A DNA stretch of 64,000 nt, from contig NZ_JH719942.1 in the NCBI RefSeq assembly GCF_000275825.1, positions 1,855,013-1,919,012 on the forward strand. Reading direction: 5' to 3'. Position numbers and translations under genes: made by a program. Under the pieces are notes generated by a model that was given only the letters and a program-made list of their open reading frames with translations, had not been told where the DNA came from and did not search any database. The stretch is from Saprospira grandis DSM 2844. Lineage in GTDB: Bacteria > Bacteroidota > Bacteroidia > Chitinophagales > Saprospiraceae. Shown here one piece after another: positions 48,871 through 56,920 of this stretch (positions are counted from its first letter, which is position 1; each line of letters starts with the position of its first letter).

Positions 48871-49152
48871 ATGGCAACAGTAATTATTCCCACACCACTA
48901 CGCAAATTCACTGACCAACAAGCAAGCGTCAAATTAGATGCAGAGACAGTACAAGCTGCAATAGACCGTTTAATTGAGCTTTATCCTGTTTTAGCCCAAC
49001 ACCTACTAGATAAAGAGGGGCAAGTTCGGGCCTTTGTTCGCATCTTTTTAGAAGATGAAGACATTTTGGCTTTAGATGGGCCCAATACGGCCCTAAAATC
49101 AGATAGCACATTAAGTATTATTCCGGCTATTGCGGGTGGAATTGACCTTTAA
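48871..49152 (+). CDS. cysO: CysO/ThiS/MoaD-like sulfur carrier with C-terminal extension
   Basis: 93 residues, a beta-grasp ubiquitin-like fold. The start MATVIIPTPLRKFTDQQ matches CysO, and the end is LSIIPAIAGGIDL. Active carriers end in Gly-Gly, which is adenylated and thiocarboxylated. Here the Gly-Gly is followed by Ile-Asp-Leu, so proteolytic trimming is needed before activation, most simply by the JAMM enzyme encoded just upstream. Lies 26 bp after the peptidase and 9 bp before the E1-like gene. Confidence 0.9.
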   Translation: MATVIIPTPLRKFTDQQASVKLDAETVQAAIDRLIELYPVLAQHLLDKEGQVRAFVRIFLEDEDILALDGPNTALKSDSTLSIIPAIAGGIDL

Positions 49153-49161
49153 AGAAAGAAG

Positions 49162-50313
49162 ATGGCAAATATTGAATTTTCAAAGGCGGAGCTAGAGCGC
49201 TACAGCCGACATATTATTATTCCAGAGTTTAATATAGCAGGGCAGCGAAAACTCAAGGCCGCTAAGGTGCTCGTCGTGGGTTCTGGTGGTTTGGGCAGTC
49301 CTCTTTTACTCTATTTGGCTGCTGCAGGAGTGGGCCATATTGGCATTGTAGATTATGATCGAGTAGATGATAGCAATTTGCAGCGGCAAGTATTATTTGG
49401 GACCGAGAGCATTGGTCAGTTAAAAGCAGAGGCTGCCAAAGCTCGGATAGAGGCGCTCAATCCACATATTGAGGTCTCTGTTTACAATGAGTTTTTAAAC
49501 TCAGAGAATGCCCTAGACATTGTTAAGGGCTATGATGTAGTGGCTGATGGGACCGATAATTTTCCGACTCGTTACTTGGTTAATGATGCCTGTGTAATTT
49601 TAGGTAAAACGAATGTCTATGCCTCTATCTATCGCTTTGAGGGACAGGTTTCGGTTTTTAACTACAAAGATGAGGCAGGCAATTTAGGTCCTCATTATCG
49701 AGATCTTTTTCCCTCTCCACCACCTCCGGGCTTAGTGCCTTCTTGTTCTGAGGGAGGTGTTTTGGGCGTCTTGCCAGGCATTATTGGTTCTTTACAAGCA
49801 CTAGAGGTCATTAAAGTGATTACTGGGGTAGGGGAGCCTTTAGTGGGGCGGCTCTATCTCTTTGATGCTTTGACCTTTAGCCATAGAACCCTCAAGATTT
49901 GGAAAAACCCAAACACTCCAGAAATTACAGAACTCATTGATTATGAGCAGTTTTGTGGGGTTGAAGAAGCCAAAGAAGAGCAGCCTGTGGCGGCTGTGCC
50001 AAGCATTAGCGTGCAAGAACTTAAGCAGTGGCAAGAGGAGTCAAGAGTTTTTGTGTTAATTGATGTGCGAGAGTCTTATGAGCAAGAAATTGTAGATATA
50101 GGAGGCCAATTGATTCCGAAAGGAGAAATTGAGCAGCAGTTGGACCAAATTCCCAAAACGGGAGATGTTGTTCTGCATTGTCGGTCTGGAAAGCGAAGCG
50201 CTGATGTGATTGAGTTATTGCAAGCGCAATACGGCTATACTAACTTACTTAATTTGGAGGGCGGAATTTTAGCCTATGCCAAGGAAGTGGACCAAGAACT
50301 CGCCACTTACTAA
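49162..50313 (+). CDS. MoeB/ThiF-like adenylyltransferase with rhodanese domain
   Basis: 383 residues. The E1-like domain (about 10-265) has the ATP motif VVGSGGLGSPLLLYLAAAG, DYDRVDDSNLQRQ and ADGTDNFPTRYL. PSCSEGGVLGVLPG follows. The first zinc CxxC of MoeB reads HYRD here, so the zinc site is altered. A C-terminal rhodanese domain (about 290-380) has the active-site Cys in VLHCRSGKRS. It should adenylate the trimmed CysO C-terminus and deliver persulfide sulfur to it, making the thiocarboxylate used by CysM. Similar to MOCS3/MoeZ. Last gene of the operon. Confidence 0.92.
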   Translation: MANIEFSKAELERYSRHIIIPEFNIAGQRKLKAAKVLVVGSGGLGSPLLLYLAAAGVGHIGIVDYDRVDDSNLQRQVLFGTESIGQLKAEAAKARIEALNPHIEVSVYNEFLNSENALDIVKGYDVVADGTDNFPTRYLVNDACVILGKTNVYASIYRFEGQVSVFNYKDEAGNLGPHYRDLFPSPPPPGLVPSCSEGGVLGVLPGIIGSLQALEVIKVITGVGEPLVGRLYLFDALTFSHRTLKIWKNPNTPEITELIDYEQFCGVEEAKEEQPVAAVPSISVQELKQWQEESRVFVLIDVRESYEQEIVDIGGQLIPKGEIEQQLDQIPKTGDVVLHCRSGKRSADVIELLQAQYGYTNLLNLEGGILAYAKEVDQELATY

Positions 50314-50337
50314 AGAGCTGTCTGTATGCTTTTTTAT

Positions 50338-50374
50338 GAGCTAGGGCCCCAAAGGGGGCTCTGGCTTTTTTTAT
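50338..50374 (+). terminator. Terminator of the cysM-cysO operon
   Basis: AGC-AGGGCCCC pairs with GGGGCTCTGGCT, followed by TTTTTTT, 25 bp past the E1-like stop. Confidence 0.75.
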
Positions 50375-50380
50375 GGGCAT

Positions 50381-50416
50381 AAAAAAAGGCCCAACAAACA
50401 GATGTTTGTTGGGCCA
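50381..50416 (-). terminator. Terminator of the tRNA-Arg gene
   Basis: GGCCCAACAAAC and GTTTGTTGGGCC around a short loop. The A7 run at 50381-50387 provides the T tract on the minus strand. Confidence 0.85.
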
Positions 50417-50417
50417 A

Positions 50418-50490
50418 TACCCACAGCAGGGTTCGAACCTGCAACCTTCGGCTCCGGAAACCGACACTCTTCCAGTTGAGCTATGCGGGC
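50418..50490 (-). tRNA. tRNA-Arg (anticodon CCG)
   Basis: A complete cloverleaf can be drawn. The acceptor GCCCGCA pairs with TGTGGGT, D arm GCTC with GAGT, and anticodon stem TCGGT with GCCGA around TTCCGGA. The T arm is GCAGG-TTCGAAC-CCTGC and the discriminator is A. CCA is not encoded. Confidence 0.93.
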
Positions 50491-50542
50491 TGTCTATGAA
50501 ACACAAAAATAGACAATTTTGTAGAGACTGCCAATTTTGCTT

Positions 50543-51697
50543 CTATGATTTTTTTAGCCAAAGCCGAAGCTGTCCGTCGGCAAAGGCGTGTTTTTCTAGT
50601 TGGAGGTAGTTGGCAAAGCGGGGCAGAAAGATATTTTTTCTGCGGCCCTTGACATCTAGGACCAGTTCATCGCCAAATTTTTGGACCGAAAAATCTTCTT
50701 CTTGAATAAAGGGGAGTTTGATGCTAATTAAATAGTATTGCCCTCTTTCTTCTACCTCAAAGGGGTTTTCACTATGAAAAAACTGAGCGGGGTCTTCTCC
50801 TTTATAGAGCAGCTGGCCCATTTTTTCTAGTAGTGGCAAACCAAATAGTTCTTGGCCCAAATGGGGGGCCTTAAAAATGGGTAGGGGGGCAAAGCTTTCC
50901 TCAATATCCTCAAGATATTGTTTTTGGCTTTTAATATACTGAGCAAAAACGCCTGCGCCCATTTCTTCGGGCAGTACTCGATTAACAATAATGCCATCTA
51001 CCTGATAGCCATAGAGTTGTAAATAGGTATAGGCTCTTTTGGCTTCTTGTATGACCATGCGTTCGGGGTTGGCGACAATCCGAATAGAGCAAATTTTGGG
51101 GTTCAGCATAATTTTCTGGACCTGCTCTAGTTTTTCAAAGAGCTCTTCTAGTTCTTCAAAGCCTTTGTCTAAAGGAACGCCAGAGGCTTTGCGCAAAAAC
51201 TTTCCGGCGGTTTTGATGGCAAATTTGGGTACGGCTTTATTTACCCAAGACTGCATAACCTGAGGCAAGGAAAGTAAGCTTAGGGTTTCTCCAGTGGGGG
51301 CGGAGTCAATAATGAGTACATCATATTTCCCTTCGCGGTAGTGTTGCTCAATCCATAAAAAAGCAGAGGCTTCTTCCATGCCGGGCAAGACAGAAAGCTC
51401 TTCGGCCACAATATTTTTTACGCCCCGCCAGCGGAAGACCGTCAGCATGAGGTTGCGCATATTATCCCAATGTTTTTTCATAGAATAATAGACGTCAAAT
51501 TCTTGGGCCCATAAATTAGGGGCTACGGCTTTGGGTTCTGGGGCTAGTTCTTGGTCCAAAGCATCCGAAAGGCTATGAGCGGGGTCGGTAGAGACCACCA
51601 AGGTTCTGTATCCTTGGGCGGCAGTGGCCAAAGCTGTGGCAGCTGCGCTGCTCGTTTTGCCTACGCCGCCTTTTCCTGTAAAAAGTAAGATTCTCAT
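50543..51697 (-). CDS. ArsA/Get3-family ATPase with C-terminal HSP20-like domain
   Basis: 384 residues from the ATG at 51697. The deviant Walker A motif is FTGKGGVGKTSSAAATA at the N-terminus, with the switch segment STDPAHSLSDALDQ and VLIIDSAPTGETLSLL. The last 75 residues (VEERGQYYLISIKLPFIQEE onward) form an alpha-crystallin-like ArsA_HSP20 domain. Arsenical-pump ATPases have two tandem ATPase halves; this single-half form is closer to Get3/TRC40, which targets tail-anchored membrane proteins. The client here is unknown. No arsenic genes nearby. Confidence 0.9.
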   Translation of the reverse strand: MRILLFTGKGGVGKTSSAAATALATAAQGYRTLVVSTDPAHSLSDALDQELAPEPKAVAPNLWAQEFDVYYSMKKHWDNMRNLMLTVFRWRGVKNIVAEELSVLPGMEEASAFLWIEQHYREGKYDVLIIDSAPTGETLSLLSLPQVMQSWVNKAVPKFAIKTAGKFLRKASGVPLDKGFEELEELFEKLEQVQKIMLNPKICSIRIVANPERMVIQEAKRAYTYLQLYGYQVDGIIVNRVLPEEMGAGVFAQYIKSQKQYLEDIEESFAPLPIFKAPHLGQELFGLPLLEKMGQLLYKGEDPAQFFHSENPFEVEERGQYYLISIKLPFIQEEDFSVQKFGDELVLDVKGRRKNIFLPRFANYLQLEKHAFADGQLRLWLKKS

Positions 51698-51746
51698 TGA
51701 TGTTTTGCTTTTCTCATTCAAAGTACAGCTTTTCTATAGCCCCACA

Positions 51747-51778
51747 AAAAAAAACTACCTCTCCGCTAAGCGAAGAGG
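51747..51778 (-). terminator. Terminator downstream of recA
   Basis: CTGCCTCTTCGC-TTA-GCGGAGAGGTAG on the minus strand, with two mismatches, followed by nine T. It is about 95 bp past the recA stop. Confidence 0.7.
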
Positions 51779-51873
51779 CAGCTACTGGCTAAAAATACAA
51801 AAAGAAACCGCAGACTTTAGGTAGAGAGCCAAGGGATTCTCTGGCTTGCATTTTAGACAAAAAGGTATTTCGA

Positions 51874-52995
51874 TTAAGCATCGGCTTTCTTGCGGCCGCG
51901 TTTGCTTGTTTTTTCTTCAGTTTTTGCAGCAGCATCTTCTGTTGCAGCATCTTCTACATCTTCTGGCTCTTCCTGAGGGTTACCAAAAAGGTGGGCTTTG
52001 ATCTTTTCTTCAATCTCTAGAGCAACCTCTGGGTTATCCATCATAAATTGCTTGGCTGCTTCGCGCCCTTGGGCAATTTTTGTCCCTCCATAGCCATACC
52101 AAGCGCCGCTCTTGCTCAAGATGTCAAATTCAGCGCCCATATCAACGAGTTCTCCAGTTTTAGAAACGCCTTCTCCATACATGATATCAAACTGAGCGAT
52201 GCGGAAGGGAGGAGCCAATTTATTCTTGACCACTTTCACCTTAACGTGGTTTCCCACTACATTGCCTTCACGGTCCTTAATGGCAGCACCAGAGCGGCGA
52301 ATATCCAAACGCTGAGAAGCATAAAACTTCAAGGCATTACCCCCGGTTGTGGTTTCTGGATTACCGAACATCACCCCAATTTTTTCTCGCAACTGGTTGA
52401 TGAAAATACAGCAACAATTCGTTTTACCAATGGCGCTAGTCAATTTGCGCATAGCCTGAGACATCAAACGTGCCTGAAGCCCCATCTTAGAATCTCCCAT
52501 ATCGCCCTCAATCTCTGCGCGAGGAACAAGTGCAGCAACAGAATCCACCACCAAAATATCAATAGCGCCAGAGCGAATCAAGTTCTCGGCAATTTCCAAG
52601 GCTTGCTCTCCATAATCAGGCTGAGCAAAAACCAACTCATCTACATCTACGCCCAATTTTTCAGCATAATAACGGTCAAAAGCATGCTCTGCATCAACAA
52701 AAGCAGCAATTCCGCCCGCCTTCTGACATTCTGCAATAGCATGAATGGCAATAGTCGTTTTACCAGAAGATTCTGGTCCATAAATCTCTACAATACGCCC
52801 TTTGGCAAGGCCATTGGTGCCCAAAGCGACATCCAAGCCAATAGAACCTGTAGGAATAGCTTCTACCTCTACCATTGGGGCATCGCCCAACTTCATGACA
52901 CTCCCTTTTCCATAGGTTTTAGTCAAGCGATCTAATGTGGCCTGTAGGGCCTTTTTTTTGCCCTCTAGGGCCTTAGCATCTTTTTTAGTTGCCAT
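51874..52995 (-). CDS. recA: Recombinase RecA
   Basis: 373 residues. Walker [10 protein letters not shown] lies near residue 70, Walker [11 protein letters not shown], the L1 loop region [15 protein letters not shown], and L2 [16 protein letters not shown]. The C-terminus is acidic and ends in a Lys-Arg-rich patch ([11 protein letters not shown]). It catalyses strand exchange and activates LexA-type self-cleavage. No LexA box could be defined upstream, but a TAACTTTA -7-like element lies about 55 bp before the start. Transcribed alone. Confidence 0.98.
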   Translation of the reverse strand: MATKKDAKALEGKKKALQATLDRLTKTYGKGSVMKLGDAPMVEVEAIPTGSIGLDVALGTNGLAKGRIVEIYGPESSGKTTIAIHAIAECQKAGGIAAFVDAEHAFDRYYAEKLGVDVDELVFAQPDYGEQALEIAENLIRSGAIDILVVDSVAALVPRAEIEGDMGDSKMGLQARLMSQAMRKLTSAIGKTNCCCIFINQLREKIGVMFGNPETTTGGNALKFYASQRLDIRRSGAAIKDREGNVVGNHVKVKVVKNKLAPPFRIAQFDIMYGEGVSKTGELVDMGAEFDILSKSGAWYGYGGTKIAQGREAAKQFMMDNPEVALEIEEKIKAHLFGNPQEEPEDVEDAATEDAAAKTEEKTSKRGRKKADA

Positions 52996-53211
52996 CTCAT
53001 TTTGTATTTATAGCCAAGTAAAATCTAAAGTATACGATAAAGTTAAGTTTTTTCAGTAAAAGCCGCAAGCCTGCCCGCAAAAACTTTCATTTCTTTTTGT
53101 TATGAACCAAATGTACAGGGCTTTTACTAGTAGTGCAACTTTTTGTTGCAATTTTTAGTAAAAAAAATAAAATGAAAAACAATTTGTGGCGAATTGCTAA
53201 GGCCAATAGGG

Positions 53212-53877
53212 CTAGAGCAAATAGCGCAAACAGTATTGGGCCAAGGCTTTTTCTTTAGGAGCAGTGGCTAAATGAAAGTTGCTATAGCCCATTTCCATAA
53301 GTTTTTGGGCCGTGCTACGTCCAATAACTAGAATTTCTTGATTTTTCCTTTTGGGGTAGGCCTTTAAATAGGTTTGGGCATTGAGTGGGCTGGTCAAGAC
53401 TAAAATATCGGCTTGGCTGTCGGCAAATTGGGTTTTGGCTTGGTTGCTATAGACAATGCGCTCCTTGGCCAATATCTGGCCCTTGAGCAGTTGTTGAATA
53501 GAGCGTTTAGATTGTTCGGCCCGAAAAAAGCAAACGCTTTTTTGGCCCAGCCATTCTTTAAAGGCCAGGGCAGTAGGGGCGGGCCGGCCAGAGCCAATGA
53601 AATCTGCTGTTAAGCCAAATTCTTCAAGTACAGCGGCTGTTGCCGGCCCCAAAGCCGCAATCAAAGGGAGCTGCTCCCAGGGTTTTTTCCATTGGGCCAA
53701 GGCATAGCGCAGCCCTCTGGGGCTATAAAAAAAATAACAGTCCGTATCTTTGGGCCAACTAAAGTTAATGGGCCAAAACCTTAATAGTGAGTAATCTATG
53801 AGCTCGGCCCGATTAGCTAATAAGCGCCTAAAGTCACTTTGCTCGGCTAGTTTTCTGGAAATAAAAATTTTTTGCAT
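53212..53877 (-). CDS. hemD: Uroporphyrinogen-III synthase-like protein
   Basis: 221 residues with the weakly conserved HemD two-lobe layout. Helpful segments are MQKIFISRKLAE at the start, FFYSPRGLRYAL, PLIAALGPATAAVLEEFGL and DILVLTSPLNAQTYL, ending in ILVIGRSTAQKLMEMGYSN. HemD closes and inverts hydroxymethylbilane to uroporphyrinogen III in heme synthesis. The family has few invariant residues, so the call depends on this pattern. No other hem gene is adjacent. Confidence 0.82.
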   Translation of the reverse strand: MQKIFISRKLAEQSDFRRLLANRAELIDYSLLRFWPINFSWPKDTDCYFFYSPRGLRYALAQWKKPWEQLPLIAALGPATAAVLEEFGLTADFIGSGRPAPTALAFKEWLGQKSVCFFRAEQSKRSIQQLLKGQILAKERIVYSNQAKTQFADSQADILVLTSPLNAQTYLKAYPKRKNQEILVIGRSTAQKLMEMGYSNFHLATAPKEKALAQYCLRYLL

Positions 53878-53946
53878 CTCCTTCTTTTTTGAAAGCTAAA
53901 GCTTTTTGTGCCATTTTACAAGAGCAAGGCGTTTTGCCTGCATCTA

Positions 53947-54103
53947 GCAGGCGGCGAAGCCGCCGCAAAGGAGCGCAGCGACGCGGCTGAGGGGCTGTAG
54001 CAGGGCCGCCGAAGGCGGCAGACCAAAGCCCAAAGGGCTGCAGGGCCGAGCAGACCTGCGAGCTGCGCAATGGCCCGACCCAGCCAAAGGCTGGGGCAGC
54101 CCC
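53947..54103 (+). repeat. GC-rich interspersed repeat, type B, copy 20
   Basis: GGCTGAGGGGCTGTAGC core at 53984 to GGGGCAGCCCC, preceded by GGCGGCGAAGCCGCC. Cassette AAAGCCC-aaa-GGGCT. Ends 24 bp before the coaE start. Confidence 0.88.
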
Positions 54104-54127
54104 AAATAAACAAAATGAAAAAAAATC

Positions 54128-54739
54128 ATGTTGAAAATTGGAATTACTGGCGGTATTGGAAGTGGAAAAAGCACCGCCGCCCGCTTTTTTGAAGCCTTAG
54201 GCGTCCCGCTTTATGATGCCGACCAAAGGGCCAAATGGCTGATGCAAAATGACCATAAATTGCAGCAAGATTTGATGGCCGCTTTTGGTCCCGATACCTA
54301 TGATCCCGCCGGGGGGCTCAACCGCCCTTATTTGGCCGAAAAAGTCTTTACGGATAAGGCCGCTTTGGCCCAACTCAACGCCTTGGTGCATCCGGCGGTC
54401 AAGCGAGATACGCAGGCTTGGCAGGCGCAAATGCAGCAGGCTGGACATCCCTATTGCCTGAAGGAAGCCGCCCTTATTTTTGAGGCCAATTTGGCCGATC
54501 AATTTGATAAAATTATTGTGGTGACGGCTCCGCTAGAGCTGCGAATTAGCCGGGTGATGGCCAGAGATCAGCTGACAGAAGCCGCCGTTTTGGCCCGCAT
54601 CAACAACCAATGGCCCGAAGAAGAAAAAATCAAAAGAGCCGATTATATTCTGGAAAATAGCAGCCTAGAAGCTTTGCAACTGCAAGTACAAAAACTAAAT
54701 CAAGAAATTAGTAAATTAGCCCGATCTAAGCCCGAATAG
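54128..54739 (+). CDS. coaE: Dephospho-CoA kinase
   Basis: 203 residues. The P-loop GITGGIGSGKST starts at residue 5. The next conserved segments are LGVPLYDADQRAKWL with the substrate-binding Asp, LNALVHPAVKRDTQ, and VVTAPLELRISRVMARD with the lid Arg. It phosphorylates the ribose 3'-OH of dephospho-CoA, the last step of CoA synthesis. It precedes the SPFH gene by 64 bp with a small hairpin between. Confidence 0.95.
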   Translation: MLKIGITGGIGSGKSTAARFFEALGVPLYDADQRAKWLMQNDHKLQQDLMAAFGPDTYDPAGGLNRPYLAEKVFTDKAALAQLNALVHPAVKRDTQAWQAQMQQAGHPYCLKEAALIFEANLADQFDKIIVVTAPLELRISRVMARDQLTEAAVLARINNQWPEEEKIKRADYILENSSLEALQLQVQKLNQEISKLARSKPE

Positions 54740-54762
54740 CCCATGAAATGGGAATTTTTTTA
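54738..54762 (+). terminator. Short hairpin with T tract after coaE
   Basis: CCCAT-gaa-ATGGG followed by AATTTTTTT. The five-pair stem is weak, so it may terminate only partially. Confidence 0.5.
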
Positions 54763-54803
54763 ATTGGATCTCCATTGTATCCTCATAACAAACTACATAA
54801 AAT

Positions 54804-55622
54804 ATGAACAACAGTCGATTGATTATTTTTGGCGTGATTGGCCTGGTCATCGCCATTTTTACCCTCGTTTTGGTCAATAGTACCTTCCTGACCATTGACG
54901 CAGGATTTAGAGGGGTGCTCTTTCAACCCTTCGGAAAAGGAATTGACCAAGAGAAAACTTATGCCCCCGGTTTTCATGTTTTGGCCCCCTGGAACAGCAT
55001 GTATATCTATGATGTGCGGGAGCAACAACTGGAGGAAAGCATGACGGTTTTGTCGAGCAATGGACTAAATATTCAACTCGATTTGACGGTCCGTGTGAAT
55101 CCCTCTTTTGAGAAAATTGGGCATTTGCATGAGCAATTTGGCGAGAATTATATGAATACTTTGGTCAAACCCGAGGTGCGCTCTGCCGTTAGAAATGTCA
55201 TTGGCCGCTATAAGCCCGAAGAGCTTTATTCTACAAAAAGAGATGAAGTTCAGGGACTTATCCAAACAAATCTGGAGAAAACTTTGGTCAGCAATTTTAT
55301 TGACCTTCGCGCTGTTCTTATCCGCGATATTGAGCTGCCCGATAAGGTGCGCCGAGCCATTGAAGAAAAAATTGAGGCCGAACAAAAGGCCCTCAAATAT
55401 GAATACATTTTGGCCCAAGAACGCAAGGAAAAAGAACGGATCCTCATCGAGGCTAGCGCCAAGGCCGAGGCCAACGAGATTCTTACCCAAAGTTTGAACG
55501 ATAAGATTTTGACCGAAAAAGGAATTGAAGCCACTCTCCAACTAGCCAATTCACCCAACACCAAGGTGATTGTGGTAGGAGGAGGCGATAAGGGCCTCCC
55601 CCTCATTTTAGGCGATAAGTAG
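54804..55622 (+). CDS. SPFH/prohibitin-domain membrane protein
   Basis: 272 residues. A single N-terminal membrane helix (IIFGVIGLVIAIFTLVLVNS) is followed by a Band 7/SPFH domain (about 28-200), with TIDAGFRGVLFQPFGKGID, LDLTVRVNPSFEKIG and RDIELPDKVRRAIEEKIEAEQ. An Ala/Glu-rich coiled coil then precedes a short C-terminal segment. Prohibitin-like proteins oligomerise into membrane rings that organise or restrain proteases such as FtsH. No partner gene adjoins it. Confidence 0.9.
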   Translation: MNNSRLIIFGVIGLVIAIFTLVLVNSTFLTIDAGFRGVLFQPFGKGIDQEKTYAPGFHVLAPWNSMYIYDVREQQLEESMTVLSSNGLNIQLDLTVRVNPSFEKIGHLHEQFGENYMNTLVKPEVRSAVRNVIGRYKPEELYSTKRDEVQGLIQTNLEKTLVSNFIDLRAVLIRDIELPDKVRRAIEEKIEAEQKALKYEYILAQERKEKERILIEASAKAEANEILTQSLNDKILTEKGIEATLQLANSPNTKVIVVGGGDKGLPLILGDK

Positions 55623-55627
55623 GTTTT

Positions 55628-55768
55628 GGGGCCTCCTGCCTACGGCAGGCGCTACGTTTCGCAGCTCGCTGCTCGCTCGGCCCTACGCAAAAAAACAAGT
55701 TTTTTGCTTGGTCTGGCCTGACGGCCACTGCTGCACATCGCTAGGCCTGCGGCGGCTTCGCCGCCTGT
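55628..55768 (-). repeat. GC-rich interspersed repeat, type A, copy 21
   Basis: GGGGCCTCCTGCCTACGGCAGGC to CATCGCTAGGCC with AAAAAAC-aag-TTTTTT cassette and trailing GGCGGCTTCGCCGCC. Between converging genes. Confidence 0.87.
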
Positions 55769-55790
55769 CCCATCCAAAAAATACGGCCCA

Positions 55791-56441
55791 TTATTTTAGA
55801 TAATCGGCCATGGCCAACTCCAAATTAGTATTGGCCAAATGCAATTGCGCCCAGAAGCCAGCTTCTCGGGCGCCTTTTATATTGTCGGCATTATCATCTA
55901 TAAATAAAGTGTCTTGGGCCAAAATGCCCGCATCCTCGGCCAACCACTGATAAGTAGAAATATCTGGTTTGCGCCGCCCAATCTCATGAGAGTAGTAGGC
56001 TTTTTCAAAAAGGCCATCAAAGTCAAGAGCGCCATGTTGCGCCTCAATAATTTTGCGGACCTCCTCCAAATGGATTTCGTTAATATTGCTGAGCAAAAAG
56101 AGGCGGTGCCCCTTGGCCCGCAACTTTTGTAGCGTATTGATGCGCTGGGCGGGCAGCTCGAGCAGCATGGCGTTCCAGGCTATTTTAGCTTGAGCCTTAT
56201 CTATGGGCCGCTCGGCCAATGCTACAAAGCGGGCCAAAAAATCATCGGCTGAAATTTGGCCTCTTTCAAAACGCTCAAAATGCGCCTCTTGGGCCAAAAG
56301 GCCAAAAATTCGGTTAAACTCGGCCTCGCTACCGGCCAAGCTTTTAAAACAAGCCATCGTTCGGGGAATATCAAGGTTGAGAATTACCCCGCCAAGGTCA
56401 AAAAGGATGTTTTTGGGAAAAAGCATAATATTTTGCATCAT
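55791..56441 (-). CDS. HAD-superfamily hydrolase (YihX-like)
   Basis: 216 residues. Motif I is NILFDLGGVILNLD: the nucleophile Asp is D15 region with DLGGV, the usual YihX/epoxide-hydrolase-N variant. Motif II is RLFLLSNINEIHLEEV, and motif IV is DTLFIDDNADNIKGAREAG. The helical cap is of the C1 type. Members dephosphorylate sugar phosphates such as glucose 1-phosphate or FMN; substrate here is not inferable. The ATGs at 56441, 56438 and 56426 are all possible starts. Confidence 0.88.
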   Translation of the reverse strand: MMQNIMLFPKNILFDLGGVILNLDIPRTMACFKSLAGSEAEFNRIFGLLAQEAHFERFERGQISADDFLARFVALAERPIDKAQAKIAWNAMLLELPAQRINTLQKLRAKGHRLFLLSNINEIHLEEVRKIIEAQHGALDFDGLFEKAYYSHEIGRRKPDISTYQWLAEDAGILAQDTLFIDDNADNIKGAREAGFWAQLHLANTNLELAMADYLK

Positions 56442-56517
56442 TTTTTAGGTCCTAAAAAAATTAGTTCTTACTTTTGTCTTCGCAAACTAATGAAAAAACC
56501 GAGGTTTGCGAAAAAAT

Positions 56518-56591
56518 GGTCCTATAGCTCAGTCGGTTAGAGCAACTGACTCATAATCAGTGGGTCCTTGGTTCGAGCCCAAGTGGGACCA
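56518..56591 (+). tRNA. tRNA with CAT anticodon (Met elongator or Ile2)
   Basis: Acceptor GGTCCTA pairs with TGGGACC, D arm GCTC with GAGC, anticodon stem ACTGA with TCAGT around CTCATAA, T arm CTTGG-TTCGAGC-CCAAG, discriminator A. CCA is not encoded. The CAT anticodon does not distinguish elongator Met from lysidine-modified Ile; the presence of tilS-recognition features was not assessable. Confidence 0.93.
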
Positions 56592-56595
56592 CCCG

Positions 56596-56629
56596 CCTCA
56601 ATGTCCTGCCGGATATTGAGGTTTTTTTG
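56596..56629 (+). terminator. Terminator of the CAT tRNA gene
   Basis: CCTCAAT pairs with ATTGAGG, followed by TTTTTTT, starting 5 nt after the tRNA 3' end. Confidence 0.85.
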
Positions 56630-56649
56630 TTTTGGGAGCTAGGCAAAAA

Positions 56650-56812
56650 AAAGAGAAGCCCTAAGGCTTCTCTAGACAGACAAATGAGACAACAATTAAA
56701 AGACCTACACTAAAACGATAAGAACTTTTTCTATTGAATTGAAATAGAGCAAAGGTGTGTAAACCCTTTGTCCTATGACTAAAGTTGAGCGGTGAACTTC
56801 CCTTTTCCCGCT
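56650..56812 (-). ncRNA. Putative small RNA with own promoter and terminator
   Basis: On the minus strand a TACCTTTG -7 element (56817-56824) is followed by about 160 nt with no start codon or sensible frame. It ends in a strong hairpin, AGAGAAGCC-TTAG-GGCTTCTCT (56652-56673), with eight T. Internal stem-loops include GCGG..CCGC at the 5' end, AAAGG..CCTTT and CTATT..AATAG. The arrangement is that of an independent sRNA gene. I cannot assign it to a known family; 6S RNA should be tested. Confidence 0.5.
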
Positions 56813-56816
56813 GTTT

Positions 56817-56824
56817 CAAAGGTA
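56817..56824 (-). promoter_or_regulatory. TACCTTTG -7 element of the putative small RNA
   Basis: Perfect TAnnTTTG match on the minus strand, in a 290-bp gap between the tRNA and the FAH-family gene. Confidence 0.5.
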
Positions 56825-56920
56825 AAACAAAAAGGAGTAATTGTAAAATTTTTACAGCTTTTTGTTTATGTTTTTTAAAACAAATAGTTGGCAATAGCCG
56901 CTTCTATCAGCTAAAAGCTT

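Noticed and set aside
50543-51697. Arsenic resistance locus
   Set aside because: Single-half ATPase with HSP20-like tail and no arsB, arsC or arsR; more like Get3.
52048-52935. 295-residue frame antisense to recA
   Set aside because: Shadow of recA with unlikely composition.
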